Source: Paenibacillus soyae (GTDB lineage: Bacteria > Bacillota > Bacilli > Paenibacillales > Paenibacillaceae). From it: DNA of 64,000 bases. Where the stretch lies: NCBI RefSeq assembly GCF_024623455.1, contig NZ_JANIPJ010000009.1, positions 1 to 64,000 of the forward strand, given 5' to 3'. The position numbers were made by a program, and so were the translations under genes. Below, in pieces: positions 46,991 through 55,627 of this stretch; the first letter of the stretch is position 1; every line of letters begins with the position of its first letter. The notes beneath the pieces are model-generated. The model saw only the letters and a list, made by a program, of their open reading frames with translations, did not search any database and was not told the origin of the DNA.

Positions 46991-48205
46991 ATGATAGCAG
47001 GAAAAAGAATCATACTCGGCATTACCGGCGGCATCGCCGCTTACAAAGGAGCGGCTTTGTGCAGCAAGCTGGCTCAAGCGGGGGCGGACGTCCATGTCAT
47101 GATGACGGAGTCCGCCGCCAAATTTATTACGCCTCTAACGCTGCAGACGCTTTCCCGCAACCCCGTGCTCATCGACACGTTCGACGAGCGGGATCCGGCG
47201 GTTGTCACACATATTCACCAGGCGGATCACGCCGATCTGATCGTGGTGGCGCCGGCGACGGCCAACAGCATCGCCAAGCTTGCGAACGGTATGGCGGACG
47301 ACATGCTCAGCACCACGCTGCTTGCCGCGACATGTCCGATCCTGATCGCGCCGGCGATGAACGTGCATATGTACGAACACCCGGCGGTCGTCGAGAATAT
47401 GGAGCGGCTGGCTGCGCGGGGAGCCATGTTCGTAGAGCCGGGCACGGGCCAGCTGGCATGCGGGTACGTCGCCAAAGGAAGGCTCGCGGAGCCGGAGGAT
47501 ATCGTCGCGGCGATCGGGACATGGTTTGCCGGCAACGGAATCTTGCAAGGGAAACGCGTGCTTGTCACAGCGGGCGGAACGATCGAGCGGCTCGACCCGG
47601 TGCGTTTTTTGACCAATGACTCCTCGGGCAAAATGGGGTTCGCGGTCGCCGAGGCGGCAAAGCGGATGGGGGCGGACGTCACTCTCGTGGCGGGTCGCTC
47701 CTCCGAGACGCCGCCGGCCGGCATTAAGGTGATCCGGACGGCTTCCGCCGCGGATATGCTGGATGCCGTCATGCGGGAGTTTCCGGATACGGATATCGTC
47801 GTGAAGGCCGCCGCGGTCGCGGACTACAGGCCGGCCACGGTTCATGAGCAGAAGGTGAAGAAGACGGGCGAGAAGCTGGTGCTGGAGCTGGAGCGGACGA
47901 CGGATATATTGGCGGCGCTCGGCGAACGCAAGACGCATCAGCTGCTGGTCGGTTTCGCGGCGGAGACGGAGAATGTGGAGCGGTACGCGCTGGATAAGCT
48001 GAAACGCAAAAATTGCGATCTAATCGTGGCGAACGACGTCAGCAAGGAAGGGGTCGGCTTCAACGGCGACACGAACGCCGTGGACGTATACGGGCCGGAA
48101 GGATTGGTATCGTCCCTGCCGCTTATGTCCAAGCGGGAGACCGCAAGCCGCCTTATGGAGCTAATCACAGACCGCTTGTCCTCGCGCGGAGGGGATCGTT
48201 CATGA
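46991..48205 (+). CDS. coaBC: phosphopantothenoylcysteine decarboxylase/synthetase
   Basis: A 404-residue bifunctional CoA biosynthesis enzyme. The N-terminal FMN-dependent CoaC half has GITGGIAAYKGA, the HADLIVVAPATANSIAK block with the active site, APAMNVHMYEHP with the PAMN motif and the LACGYVAKGRLAEPEDI flap bearing the catalytic Cys. The C-terminal CoaB half has VTAGGTIERLDPVRFLTNDS and the KAAAVADYRP and KKTGEKLVLEL segments. It forms phosphopantothenoylcysteine with CTP and decarboxylates it. Its stop overlaps the priA start by 4 bases. Confidence 0.97.
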   Translation: MIAGKRIILGITGGIAAYKGAALCSKLAQAGADVHVMMTESAAKFITPLTLQTLSRNPVLIDTFDERDPAVVTHIHQADHADLIVVAPATANSIAKLANGMADDMLSTTLLAATCPILIAPAMNVHMYEHPAVVENMERLAARGAMFVEPGTGQLACGYVAKGRLAEPEDIVAAIGTWFAGNGILQGKRVLVTAGGTIERLDPVRFLTNDSSGKMGFAVAEAAKRMGADVTLVAGRSSETPPAGIKVIRTASAADMLDAVMREFPDTDIVVKAAAVADYRPATVHEQKVKKTGEKLVLELERTTDILAALGERKTHQLLVGFAAETENVERYALDKLKRKNCDLIVANDVSKEGVGFNGDTNAVDVYGPEGLVSSLPLMSKRETASRLMELITDRLSSRGGDRS

Positions 48206-50691
48206 TTGCCAAAGTCATTGTCGACGTGCCGAGCCGCCAGACGGATCGGCCGTTTGATTATGAGGTGCCGGAATCGATGTCCGGCTGGCTGGAGGTCGGT
48301 AGCCGGGTCGGCGTCCCGTTCGGAGGCAGGGTGCTTCAGGGGTTCGTGATCGGAATCGCCGATTCCGCCTCCGTCGACCGGACCCGGCTGAAGATGGTCG
48401 CGGAGCTGCTGGATCCGGTGCCTCCGCTTCTTCCCGACATGATCGAATTATCGCAATGGATGAGCGAAAAATATTGCTGCTCCTGGACCCAAGCGCTGCA
48501 AGCCATGATTCCGGCCGCGCTCAAGGGCAAGGAAGAGCGCCAGATCGCGCTTGGCGACGAAGACGCGGCGGATCAGCTTCCTTCGGAGATAGCGGAGTGG
48601 ATAAGGGGCGCCGGGGGGCTTGTGAAGCTGGAGGCGCTTATCGCCCGTTATCCGGAGCATCTGCGGACCGTGAAGCATGCCCTTCGGAGCGGTGCGCTCG
48701 CCCAGCAGTCCTCCATCAAAGACCGATTATCCGTCAAGAAGGTATTGACGGTATTCCTGCCTGACGCCGCTCCGACCTTGGAGCAGGCGCTGGAGCAGGT
48801 GCCGGCACGGGCGGCGAAGCAGCGCGACGCGCTTATGATGATGTACGAACGGGCGGAGGCGACGCCGCTGCAGGAGCTTGCGCAGCAATCGGGCGCTTCC
48901 TCGGCCAGTATCAAAGCGCTAGCCGATAAGGAGCTGCTCGTCATTCGGGAGGTGGAGCGGGACCGCGATCCTTACAAGGATCGGGATTTCGCTCGGACCA
49001 GGCCATTGCCGCTTATGGACGGCCAGCGCGAGGTGTTCAGCCGGATTATCGAAGCGATGGCGGAGGAGCAAGGAAGGACGATGCTCCTGCACGGCGTGAC
49101 GGGAAGCGGCAAGACCGAGGTCTATCTGCAATCGATTCAATACTGTCTGGATCAAGAGAAGCAGGCGATCGTCCTTGTACCGGAAATATCCCTTACCCCG
49201 CAAATGGTCGAGCGCTTCAAGGGCCGGTTCGGCGACGCGGTCGCCGTGCTGCACAGCCGTCTGTCCAGCGGGGAGCGTTTCGACGAGTGGCGCAAAATCC
49301 GCAGCAAGAAGGCGCAGGTCGCCATCGGCGCGCGCTCCGCGATATTCGCCCCGTTCGAGAGGATCGGACTGATCATCATCGACGAGGAACATGAATCCTC
49401 GTACAAGCAGGAAGAAAGCCCGAAGTACCATGCGAGGGACGTCGCGGTTCGGCGCGCCAAGCAGCACGGGGCGGCGGTCGTGCTCGGCTCGGCGACGCCG
49501 TCGCTGGAGTCGTTCGCCGCGGCCAGCCGGTCGGCGGCGCAGGCGGCTGCCGGCGGACCGTCCGCCCTGCTGCCCATGCCTGAGAGGGTCGGCGGACGCC
49601 CCATGCCGGAGGTTGAGGTCGTCGATATGCGCGAGGAGCTCCGCGCAGGCAACCGCTCGATGTTCAGCCGCAAGCTTCATTCCGCTCTGCTGGAGCGGCT
49701 GGAGCGAGGAGAGCAATCCGTCCTGCTGCTTAATCGGCGGGGATATTCGACGTTCGTGATGTGCCGCTCCTGCGGTCATACGGCAACATGTCCGCATTGC
49801 GATATTTCGCTCACGTTTCATCAGAAATCCAGGGTGCTTCGATGCCACTATTGCGGCCATGCCGAAGGGGCGCCTGCGACCTGCCCGTCCTGCGAAAGCG
49901 AGCATATCCGTTATTTCGGCACCGGCACGCAGCGCGTGGAGGAAGAGCTGGCCAAGCTGTATCCCGGCATCCGGGTCATCCGCATGGACGTAGACACGAC
50001 GAGCGAGAAGCACGCGCACGAGAGGCTGCTGAAGCGATTCGGCGACCGCGAGGCGGATGTGCTTCTCGGCACCCAGATGGTGGCGAAGGGACTCGATTTT
50101 CCATATGTTACCTTAGTGGGCGTAATCGCGGCCGACACTTCCTTGCATCTGCCCGACTTCCGGGCCGCGGAGAAGACGTTCCAGTTGCTCACGCAGGTTG
50201 CGGGCCGGGCGGGCCGGCACGAGCTCGAAGGCGAGGTCGTCATTCAGACGTATACACCGGAGCACTACGCGATCGAGACGGCGAGGCATCACGATTATGC
50301 GGCGTTCGTCGCCGAAGAGCTGCGGCATCGTTCGATGATGGGTTATCCGCCGTACTGCCGCCTCGTGCTCGTCACCATGTCGCACGAACAGCTTCCGCTG
50401 CTTGCGAGCGTCGGCGAACAGTTCGCCGGCGAGCTCCGGGAGCTGGCCCGGCACGAAGGGCTGCTTGTCCCGCTTACCAGCGGAATGCCGCGCGCGGTCG
50501 AGGTGCTTGGTCCCGTCGCGTCGCCGATCGCCCGAATGAAAGATCGCTACCGTTTTCAATGTGTGATAAAATATCGGGGAAGCATCGACGCATCCGCGCT
50601 TGTACGGCGGGCGCTCCGCCCGTTCACGGAAGGGCCGCAGCAGAAAGGTATACTGTTCAGCGTAGATGTCGATCCTCAAGTTATCTTATAA
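48202..50691 (+). CDS. priA: primosomal helicase PriA
   Basis: An 829-residue helicase that restarts stalled replication forks. Order: DNA-binding 3'BD (residues 1-100), winged helix, helicase core with HGVTGSGKTEVY (motif I), DEEHESSYKQEE (motif II), two zinc knuckles CRSCGHTATCPHC and CHYCGHAEGAPATCPSC, GTQMVAKGLDFP and QVAGRAGRHELEG (motif VI). The frame starts at 48013, but the ATG at 48202 overlaps the coaBC stop (ATGA) and matches the family start VDVPSRQTDRPFDY. def follows 36 bases later. Confidence 0.97.
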   Translation: MIAKVIVDVPSRQTDRPFDYEVPESMSGWLEVGSRVGVPFGGRVLQGFVIGIADSASVDRTRLKMVAELLDPVPPLLPDMIELSQWMSEKYCCSWTQALQAMIPAALKGKEERQIALGDEDAADQLPSEIAEWIRGAGGLVKLEALIARYPEHLRTVKHALRSGALAQQSSIKDRLSVKKVLTVFLPDAAPTLEQALEQVPARAAKQRDALMMMYERAEATPLQELAQQSGASSASIKALADKELLVIREVERDRDPYKDRDFARTRPLPLMDGQREVFSRIIEAMAEEQGRTMLLHGVTGSGKTEVYLQSIQYCLDQEKQAIVLVPEISLTPQMVERFKGRFGDAVAVLHSRLSSGERFDEWRKIRSKKAQVAIGARSAIFAPFERIGLIIIDEEHESSYKQEESPKYHARDVAVRRAKQHGAAVVLGSATPSLESFAAASRSAAQAAAGGPSALLPMPERVGGRPMPEVEVVDMREELRAGNRSMFSRKLHSALLERLERGEQSVLLLNRRGYSTFVMCRSCGHTATCPHCDISLTFHQKSRVLRCHYCGHAEGAPATCPSCESEHIRYFGTGTQRVEEELAKLYPGIRVIRMDVDTTSEKHAHERLLKRFGDREADVLLGTQMVAKGLDFPYVTLVGVIAADTSLHLPDFRAAEKTFQLLTQVAGRAGRHELEGEVVIQTYTPEHYAIETARHHDYAAFVAEELRHRSMMGYPPYCRLVLVTMSHEQLPLLASVGEQFAGELRELARHEGLLVPLTSGMPRAVEVLGPVASPIARMKDRYRFQCVIKYRGSIDASALVRRALRPFTEGPQQKGILFSVDVDPQVIL

Positions 50692-50727
50692 TTTTATGAT
50701 AGATTTAGAGCAAAGGAAGGGAACAAC

Positions 50728-51213
50728 ATGAGTATTCGTTTGATCGTTAAGGAGCCGGACCCGGTATTGCGCGAGGTCGCCAAAGAAGTGACGAAGTTTA
50801 ACGATAATCTGAAAAAACTGCTGAAGGACATGGCGGAGACGATGTACGACGCCGAGGGGGTCGGATTGGCCGCTCCGCAGATCGGCATCTCGAAGCGCGT
50901 CATCGTCGTGGACGTGGGAGACGAGAACGGCCTGGTCGAGATGGTGAATCCCGTCATCGTGGAGCAGGATGGCGAGCAACTGGGCCCGGAGGGCTGCCTC
51001 AGCATTCCAAACCTGAACGGAGAGGTGCGCCGCGCCGACCGGATCGTGGTGGAAGGACAGAATAGCAACGGGGAAAAATTCACCGTGAACGCCAGCGGCT
51101 ATTTCGCCCGCGCGTTCCAGCATGAAATCGACCACCTGAACGGCATCTTGTTCACGGATATAGCCGAGAGCGTGTACGACGTGTCGGACAGGCAAAGAAA
51201 AGGCGGCGAATAA
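50728..51213 (+). CDS. def: peptide deformylase
   Basis: A 161-residue metalloenzyme that removes the formyl group of nascent proteins. Its three motifs are GVGLAAPQIG (residues about 46-55), EGCLS with the metal Cys, and QHEIDHLNG with the catalytic Glu and two metal His. RBS is AAAGGAAGGGAA. fmt, the opposing formylating enzyme, follows after 4 bases. Confidence 0.98.
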   Translation: MSIRLIVKEPDPVLREVAKEVTKFNDNLKKLLKDMAETMYDAEGVGLAAPQIGISKRVIVVDVGDENGLVEMVNPVIVEQDGEQLGPEGCLSIPNLNGEVRRADRIVVEGQNSNGEKFTVNASGYFARAFQHEIDHLNGILFTDIAESVYDVSDRQRKGGE

Positions 51214-51217
51214 CAGC

Positions 51218-52174
51218 ATGCGTATCGTATTTATGGGGACGCCGGACTTCGCCGTCCCTTCCTTGCATTTGTTAGTGTCAAGCGGTTACGAGGTCGTCGC
51301 GGCCGTCACCCAGCCGGACCGTCCGAAGGGTCGCAAAAAAACGTTGACGCCGCCGCCTGTCAAGGAAGCGGCGTTATCGCTTGGTATACCCGTGCTGCAG
51401 CCCGAGCGGATGCGCAGTCCGGAAGCGGTGGCCGCGGTCGCCGAATATAAGCCGGATTTGATCGTGACGGCCGCATACGGACAGATCCTTCCGAAAGCTG
51501 TACTCGAGCTGCCGCGTCTCGGCTGCATTAACGTGCACGGCTCGCTGCTGCCTAAGTATCGCGGCGGGGCACCGATTCAGCGGTCTATCATCAATGGCGA
51601 GAGCGAGACGGGCGTCACGATCATGTACATGGCGGAAGGCCTCGATACCGGCGATATGATCAGCGCGGTAGCGCTCCCGATCCTCGACGAGGACACGTCC
51701 GGCATCATGTTCGAGAAGCTAAGCGCTGCCGGCGCCAAGCTGCTCGGGGAGACGCTGCCGTCTATTATCGACGGGACGGTCCAGGCCGTGCCGCAGCGGG
51801 AAGAGGATGCTACATACGCGCCGAATTTGACGCGCGAAGACGAGAGGATCGATTGGAGCAAGCCCGCCCGGGCTTTGTTCAATCAGGTAAGGGGCTTGTC
51901 GCCGATGGCGGGAGCATTCACGTCGCTTGGCGGCGAGGTATTCAAGGTATGGGCTTGCGAAGCGCCGAAGAGCGGCTCCGCGCCTGGCGCATCCGCAGAG
52001 CCCGGCACGATTCTGTCCGCGGACGCGAGCGGAATCGTCGTACAGACCGGCGAAGGCAAGCTGGTGCTCAAGGACATCCAGCCGGCAGGCAAGCGCGTCA
52101 TGCCGGTCTCCGAATGGGTTCGGGGAGCGCGCATCGAGCCGGGGACGAAATTCGGCGAAGGTGAGCGCTTATGA
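51218..52174 (+). CDS. fmt: methionyl-tRNA formyltransferase
   Basis: A 318-residue enzyme that formylates Met-tRNA for translation initiation. Visible: MRIVFMGTPDFAVPSLH, the SLLPKYRGGAPIQ block containing the catalytic Asn/His neighbourhood (NVHGSLLPKYRG), GVTIMYMAEGLDTGDMI and the C-terminal OB domain. It overlaps rsmB by 4 bases (ATGA). Together with def it forms a formylation/deformylation pair. Confidence 0.98.
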   Translation: MRIVFMGTPDFAVPSLHLLVSSGYEVVAAVTQPDRPKGRKKTLTPPPVKEAALSLGIPVLQPERMRSPEAVAAVAEYKPDLIVTAAYGQILPKAVLELPRLGCINVHGSLLPKYRGGAPIQRSIINGESETGVTIMYMAEGLDTGDMISAVALPILDEDTSGIMFEKLSAAGAKLLGETLPSIIDGTVQAVPQREEDATYAPNLTREDERIDWSKPARALFNQVRGLSPMAGAFTSLGGEVFKVWACEAPKSGSAPGASAEPGTILSADASGIVVQTGEGKLVLKDIQPAGKRVMPVSEWVRGARIEPGTKFGEGERL

Positions 52175-53688
52175 GCGGCGGAGATAGAGGCCGCTCGCCT
52201 GCCGGGGAGCGCGCGGGCAAACCGCATGTAAGCGGGCATGGCGGGAAGGCCGCCCCCCGCAAAGGCGGAAGGGCCGGAAGCTCGTCTTCGCAGGCAGGCA
52301 ATCAGCCCGCGAAACGCAAGCCTGCGTCGCCAAGAGAAGTGGCGCTCGACATTTTAGTAAAAGTCGCGAAGTCGGGCGCGTACAGCAATATTCAGCTGAA
52401 CCGCTCCTTGCAGGATTCGGGAATGTCGAGAGCGGACGCCGCTCTCGCGACGGAGCTTGTGTACGGCACGATCGGCAGGCAGGCCACGCTTGATTACTGG
52501 CTTGGGAAGTTCGTCGCCAAAGGTCTCGGCAAGCTTGAGACTTGGGTGCATCAGCTGCTGCGCCTCAGCGCCTATCAGCTGCTGTTTCTCGATCGGATCC
52601 CGGTCCACGCCGCCGTGAACGAGGCGGTTACGATCGCGAAGCGGAGAGGGCATGCCGGCATCTCCGGCATGGTGAACGGCGTGCTTCGCAGCATCGACCG
52701 CGGCCGCGCCGAGCTGGTTCCGGAGAAGATCGAGGCGTCAACTCCGTCCGCGACGCTCGCGCTTCGGCACTCCTACCCGGAGTGGCTCGTCGATCGGTGG
52801 CTGGATACATACGGACCGGAGACAACGGAGGCGATTCTGGCCTCCGGCAACGAGCATCCTCATGCCAGCATCCGCGCGAATACGATGTTCGGCAGCCGGG
52901 ACGAGCTGGTGCTCGAGCTGAGGGAGAGCGGCATCGAAGCCTCGCCTTCCAAGGTCGCCCCGTCCGGCATCGTCGTGAACGGCGGCGGCAATATGGCGGA
53001 CACGGACGGCTTCCGGCAGGGGCGCTGGTCCTTGCAGGACGAAAGCTCGATGCTGGTGGCGGAGGTCGTCGCGCCGAAGGCCGGCATGAAGGTATTGGAC
53101 TGCTGCGCGGCGCCAGGGGGCAAGAGCGCCCATATGGCGGAGCTGATGGAAGGCAAAGGCAAAGTATGGGCGAACGATCTTCACGCGCACAAACGCGAGC
53201 TGATCGTCACCCAGACGGAGAGACTGAAGCTGCGCAACGTGGAGGCAATTACGGGGGACGCCGCGGCCTTGTCCGGGCGGTTCGCGGAAGGCTCGATCGA
53301 CGCGGTGCTGCTGGACGCGCCATGCTCCGGCTTCGGCGTTATCCGCAGGAAGCCGGAGATCAAGTGGAACAAGACGGAAGGCGATATTGCGGACATCGCG
53401 GGTCTTCAGAAGCAATTGCTGAACGAGGTATCCAAGCTGGTTCGTCCGGGCGGCACGCTGGTGTACAGCACCTGCACGATCGAGAAGGAAGAGAATGAGC
53501 GGCAGATCGCGGCATTTCTGGCCGAGAATCCGGAGTTCGAGCTTGATCCGAATTGGCCGGAGGCGATTACGGCGCGCCTGCGCCAAGATGGCTTGATCGG
53601 CAACGACTTTGCCGGAGAGCTGCAGCTATTGCCTCAGCATTACGGGAGCGACGGATTCTACATCGCCCGTATGAAAAGGCGCGCCTGA
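52171..53688 (+). CDS. rsmB: 16S rRNA m5C967 methyltransferase with a basic N-terminal extension
   Basis: A 505-residue RsmB (Sun/Fmu). The first about 55 residues are a Gly/Ser/Arg/Lys-rich low-complexity tail absent from the usual enzyme (about 450 residues). Then the NusB-like domain (REVALDILVKVAKSGAYSN, LDRIPVHAAVNEAVTIAK) and the Rossmann methyltransferase domain with CCAAPGGKSAHMAEL, GDAAAL, LDAPCSGFGVIRRKPE and the catalytic Cys in STCTIEKEENE. It methylates C967 of 16S rRNA. Start ATG 52171 overlaps fmt. Confidence 0.96.
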   Translation: MSGGDRGRSPAGERAGKPHVSGHGGKAAPRKGGRAGSSSSQAGNQPAKRKPASPREVALDILVKVAKSGAYSNIQLNRSLQDSGMSRADAALATELVYGTIGRQATLDYWLGKFVAKGLGKLETWVHQLLRLSAYQLLFLDRIPVHAAVNEAVTIAKRRGHAGISGMVNGVLRSIDRGRAELVPEKIEASTPSATLALRHSYPEWLVDRWLDTYGPETTEAILASGNEHPHASIRANTMFGSRDELVLELRESGIEASPSKVAPSGIVVNGGGNMADTDGFRQGRWSLQDESSMLVAEVVAPKAGMKVLDCCAAPGGKSAHMAELMEGKGKVWANDLHAHKRELIVTQTERLKLRNVEAITGDAAALSGRFAEGSIDAVLLDAPCSGFGVIRRKPEIKWNKTEGDIADIAGLQKQLLNEVSKLVRPGGTLVYSTCTIEKEENERQIAAFLAENPEFELDPNWPEAITARLRQDGLIGNDFAGELQLLPQHYGSDGFYIARMKRRA

Positions 53689-53799
53689 CCCGGCTTATGG
53701 CTGGTGATGGTCGTTTGTGGTAAAATAAATCGACAGCAGCCCAAAATTAGGCATATTCAGAGAGAGGGCTGTCCTACAATAAACTACAGGTGTGATGAG

Positions 53800-54846
53800 A
53801 TGAAACCTTTTATTTATGACTATACGCTGGACGCTCTCCGCGATTGGATGAAGGAGAACGATGAGCCGGCGTTCCGCGCGGACCAGCTGTTCGATTGGAT
53901 CTATGTGAAGCGCGTGAAGAGTTTCGAGGACATGACGAATCTGTCCAAAGGCCTTCGCCAGAAGCTTGACGACCAGTTCCAGTTCGTAACGCTTTCCGAA
54001 ATTACGAAGTTCGAGTCCAAGGACGGAACGGTCAAGTTCCTGTTCGGCCTGCACGACAATCACGCGATCGAGACGGTCATCATGCGCCATAATTACGGGA
54101 ACAGCATATGCGTGACGACGCAGGTCGGCTGCCGGATCGGCTGCACGTTCTGCGCGTCCACGCTCGGCGGATTGAAGCGTAATCTGACGGCGGGCGAGAT
54201 CGTCGCTCAGGTCGTGACGGCCCAGCAAATGCTGGACGCGAGCGGCGAGCGGGTATCCAGCATCGTCATTATGGGCTCGGGCGAGCCGTTCGAAAACTAT
54301 GACGCGACGATGACGTTCCTCCGCAACATGATTCACGAGAAAGGGCTGAATATCGGCCAGCGGCATATCACCGTCTCGACGAGCGGCATCGTGCCGAGCA
54401 TGTACAAGTTCGCGGACGAGAACACGCAGATCAACCTGGCGATTTCGATCCATGCGCCGAACGATAAGCTTCGCTCGAAGCTCATGCCCGTTAACCGGCG
54501 CTTCCCGTTCGAGGACGTGATCGAAGCCTGCCGCTACTACATTGCCAAAACAGGAAGACGAATTACGTTCGAATATGCCCTCATCGGCGGCGTGAACGAT
54601 CAAGCTGAGCATGCTCAGGAGCTTGCCGACGTGCTGAAGGACATGTTGTGCCACGTGAACCTCATCCCAGTCAACCATGTGCCGGAGCGCAATTACGTCC
54701 GTACGCCGCGTGAGGATATCTTCGAATTCCAGCGCGTGCTGGAGCGGAACAAGATCAACGTGACGATCCGCAGAGAGCAAGGCCATGACATTGCCGCGGC
54801 TTGCGGCCAATTAAGGGCCAAACATATGGAGTCTCAGACGAGGTGA
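53800..54846 (+). CDS. rlmN: 23S rRNA A2503/tRNA A37 dual-specificity methyltransferase
   Basis: A 348-residue radical-SAM enzyme that adds a C2-methyl to A2503 of 23S rRNA and A37 of some tRNAs. The cluster motif CRIGCTFC is at residues 111-118, followed by [10 protein letters not shown] (usually GMGEP), [16 protein letters not shown] and the C-terminal Cys in AAACGQL. The frame runs from 53704, but homology starts at [20 protein letters not shown] 53800, preceded by AGGTGTGA. The next gene's RBS lies in its last codons. Confidence 0.96.
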   Translation: MKPFIYDYTLDALRDWMKENDEPAFRADQLFDWIYVKRVKSFEDMTNLSKGLRQKLDDQFQFVTLSEITKFESKDGTVKFLFGLHDNHAIETVIMRHNYGNSICVTTQVGCRIGCTFCASTLGGLKRNLTAGEIVAQVVTAQQMLDASGERVSSIVIMGSGEPFENYDATMTFLRNMIHEKGLNIGQRHITVSTSGIVPSMYKFADENTQINLAISIHAPNDKLRSKLMPVNRRFPFEDVIEACRYYIAKTGRRITFEYALIGGVNDQAEHAQELADVLKDMLCHVNLIPVNHVPERNYVRTPREDIFEFQRVLERNKINVTIRREQGHDIAAACGQLRAKHMESQTR

Positions 54847-54853
54847 TGACGTT

Positions 54854-55627
54854 TTGTTAACGGCAAACCGCAGTAATATTGGACGAGTCAGGCATCTTAA
54901 CGAAGACCAGTCCTGGGTGGGACAGCTGGAGAATGGCGTAACGCTGGCGATCGTCGCCGACGGAATGGGCGGCCATCAGGCCGGCGACGTCGCGAGCCTT
55001 ATGGCGGTGAACGCCTTCCGGAGCGCGCTTGAGCGGAATGCGGCGAAGCCGGAATTATCGGAGCAGGAAGGCAAGATGCTTATTCGCCAAGCCATAAGCG
55101 AAGCGAACGAGACGATCTATGCCATGGCGTCAGGCGACGATCGTTACCATAACATGGGCACGACGATCGTTGCGGCGCTTCTTCATGCGAACAACGCCAT
55201 TATCGGACATGTCGGGGACAGCCGGGCGTACAAAGTAACCAAAGATTCAATCGATCTGCTTACGATGGATCACTCCCTGGTGAACGAGCTGGTGAAATCC
55301 GGCCAGTTGACCGAGGAAGAAGCGGCGCACCACCCGAGACGCAACGTGCTCACGAGAGCGGTCGGCACCGATCCGAACGTGGAGATCGACGTGCAGGCGG
55401 TTCTATGGTCTCCTGAGGACGTTCTGCTCTTGTGCAGCGACGGCCTGACGAATATGGTCAGCGAGCAGGAGATGCACGCCGTCATTGCGGGCGCCGAGGA
55501 CCCGACGCTGGAGAGCAAAGCGGATCATCTCATTCAGCTCGCGCTCGAGGCGGGAGGCGACGACAATATTACGGTCGTTCTCCTGCAAGAGCAAGCCGGC
55601 ATGAAGCGGGAGGAGAGTGAAATATGA
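54854..55627 (+). CDS. prpC: PP2C-type protein phosphatase PrpC (Stp)
   Basis: A 257-residue PPM/PP2C phosphatase that dephosphorylates the targets of PrkC. Metal-binding motifs: the family N-terminal RSNIGRVRHLNEDQ, VADGMGGHQAGDVAS, GHVGDSRAY, LTRAVGT, LCSDGLTNMV and GGDDNITVVLL. A TTG start at 54854 has AGGTGAT 6 bases upstream, overlapping the rlmN stop. It overlaps prkC by 4 bases (ATGA). Confidence 0.97.
   Translation: MLTANRSNIGRVRHLNEDQSWVGQLENGVTLAIVADGMGGHQAGDVASLMAVNAFRSALERNAAKPELSEQEGKMLIRQAISEANETIYAMASGDDRYHNMGTTIVAALLHANNAIIGHVGDSRAYKVTKDSIDLLTMDHSLVNELVKSGQLTEEEAAHHPRRNVLTRAVGTDPNVEIDVQAVLWSPEDVLLLCSDGLTNMVSEQEMHAVIAGAEDPTLESKADHLIQLALEAGGDDNITVVLLQEQAGMKREESEI

Noticed and set aside
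48919..50019. 366-codon reverse ORF antisense to priA
   Set aside because: Shadow of the priA codon pattern; no RBS.
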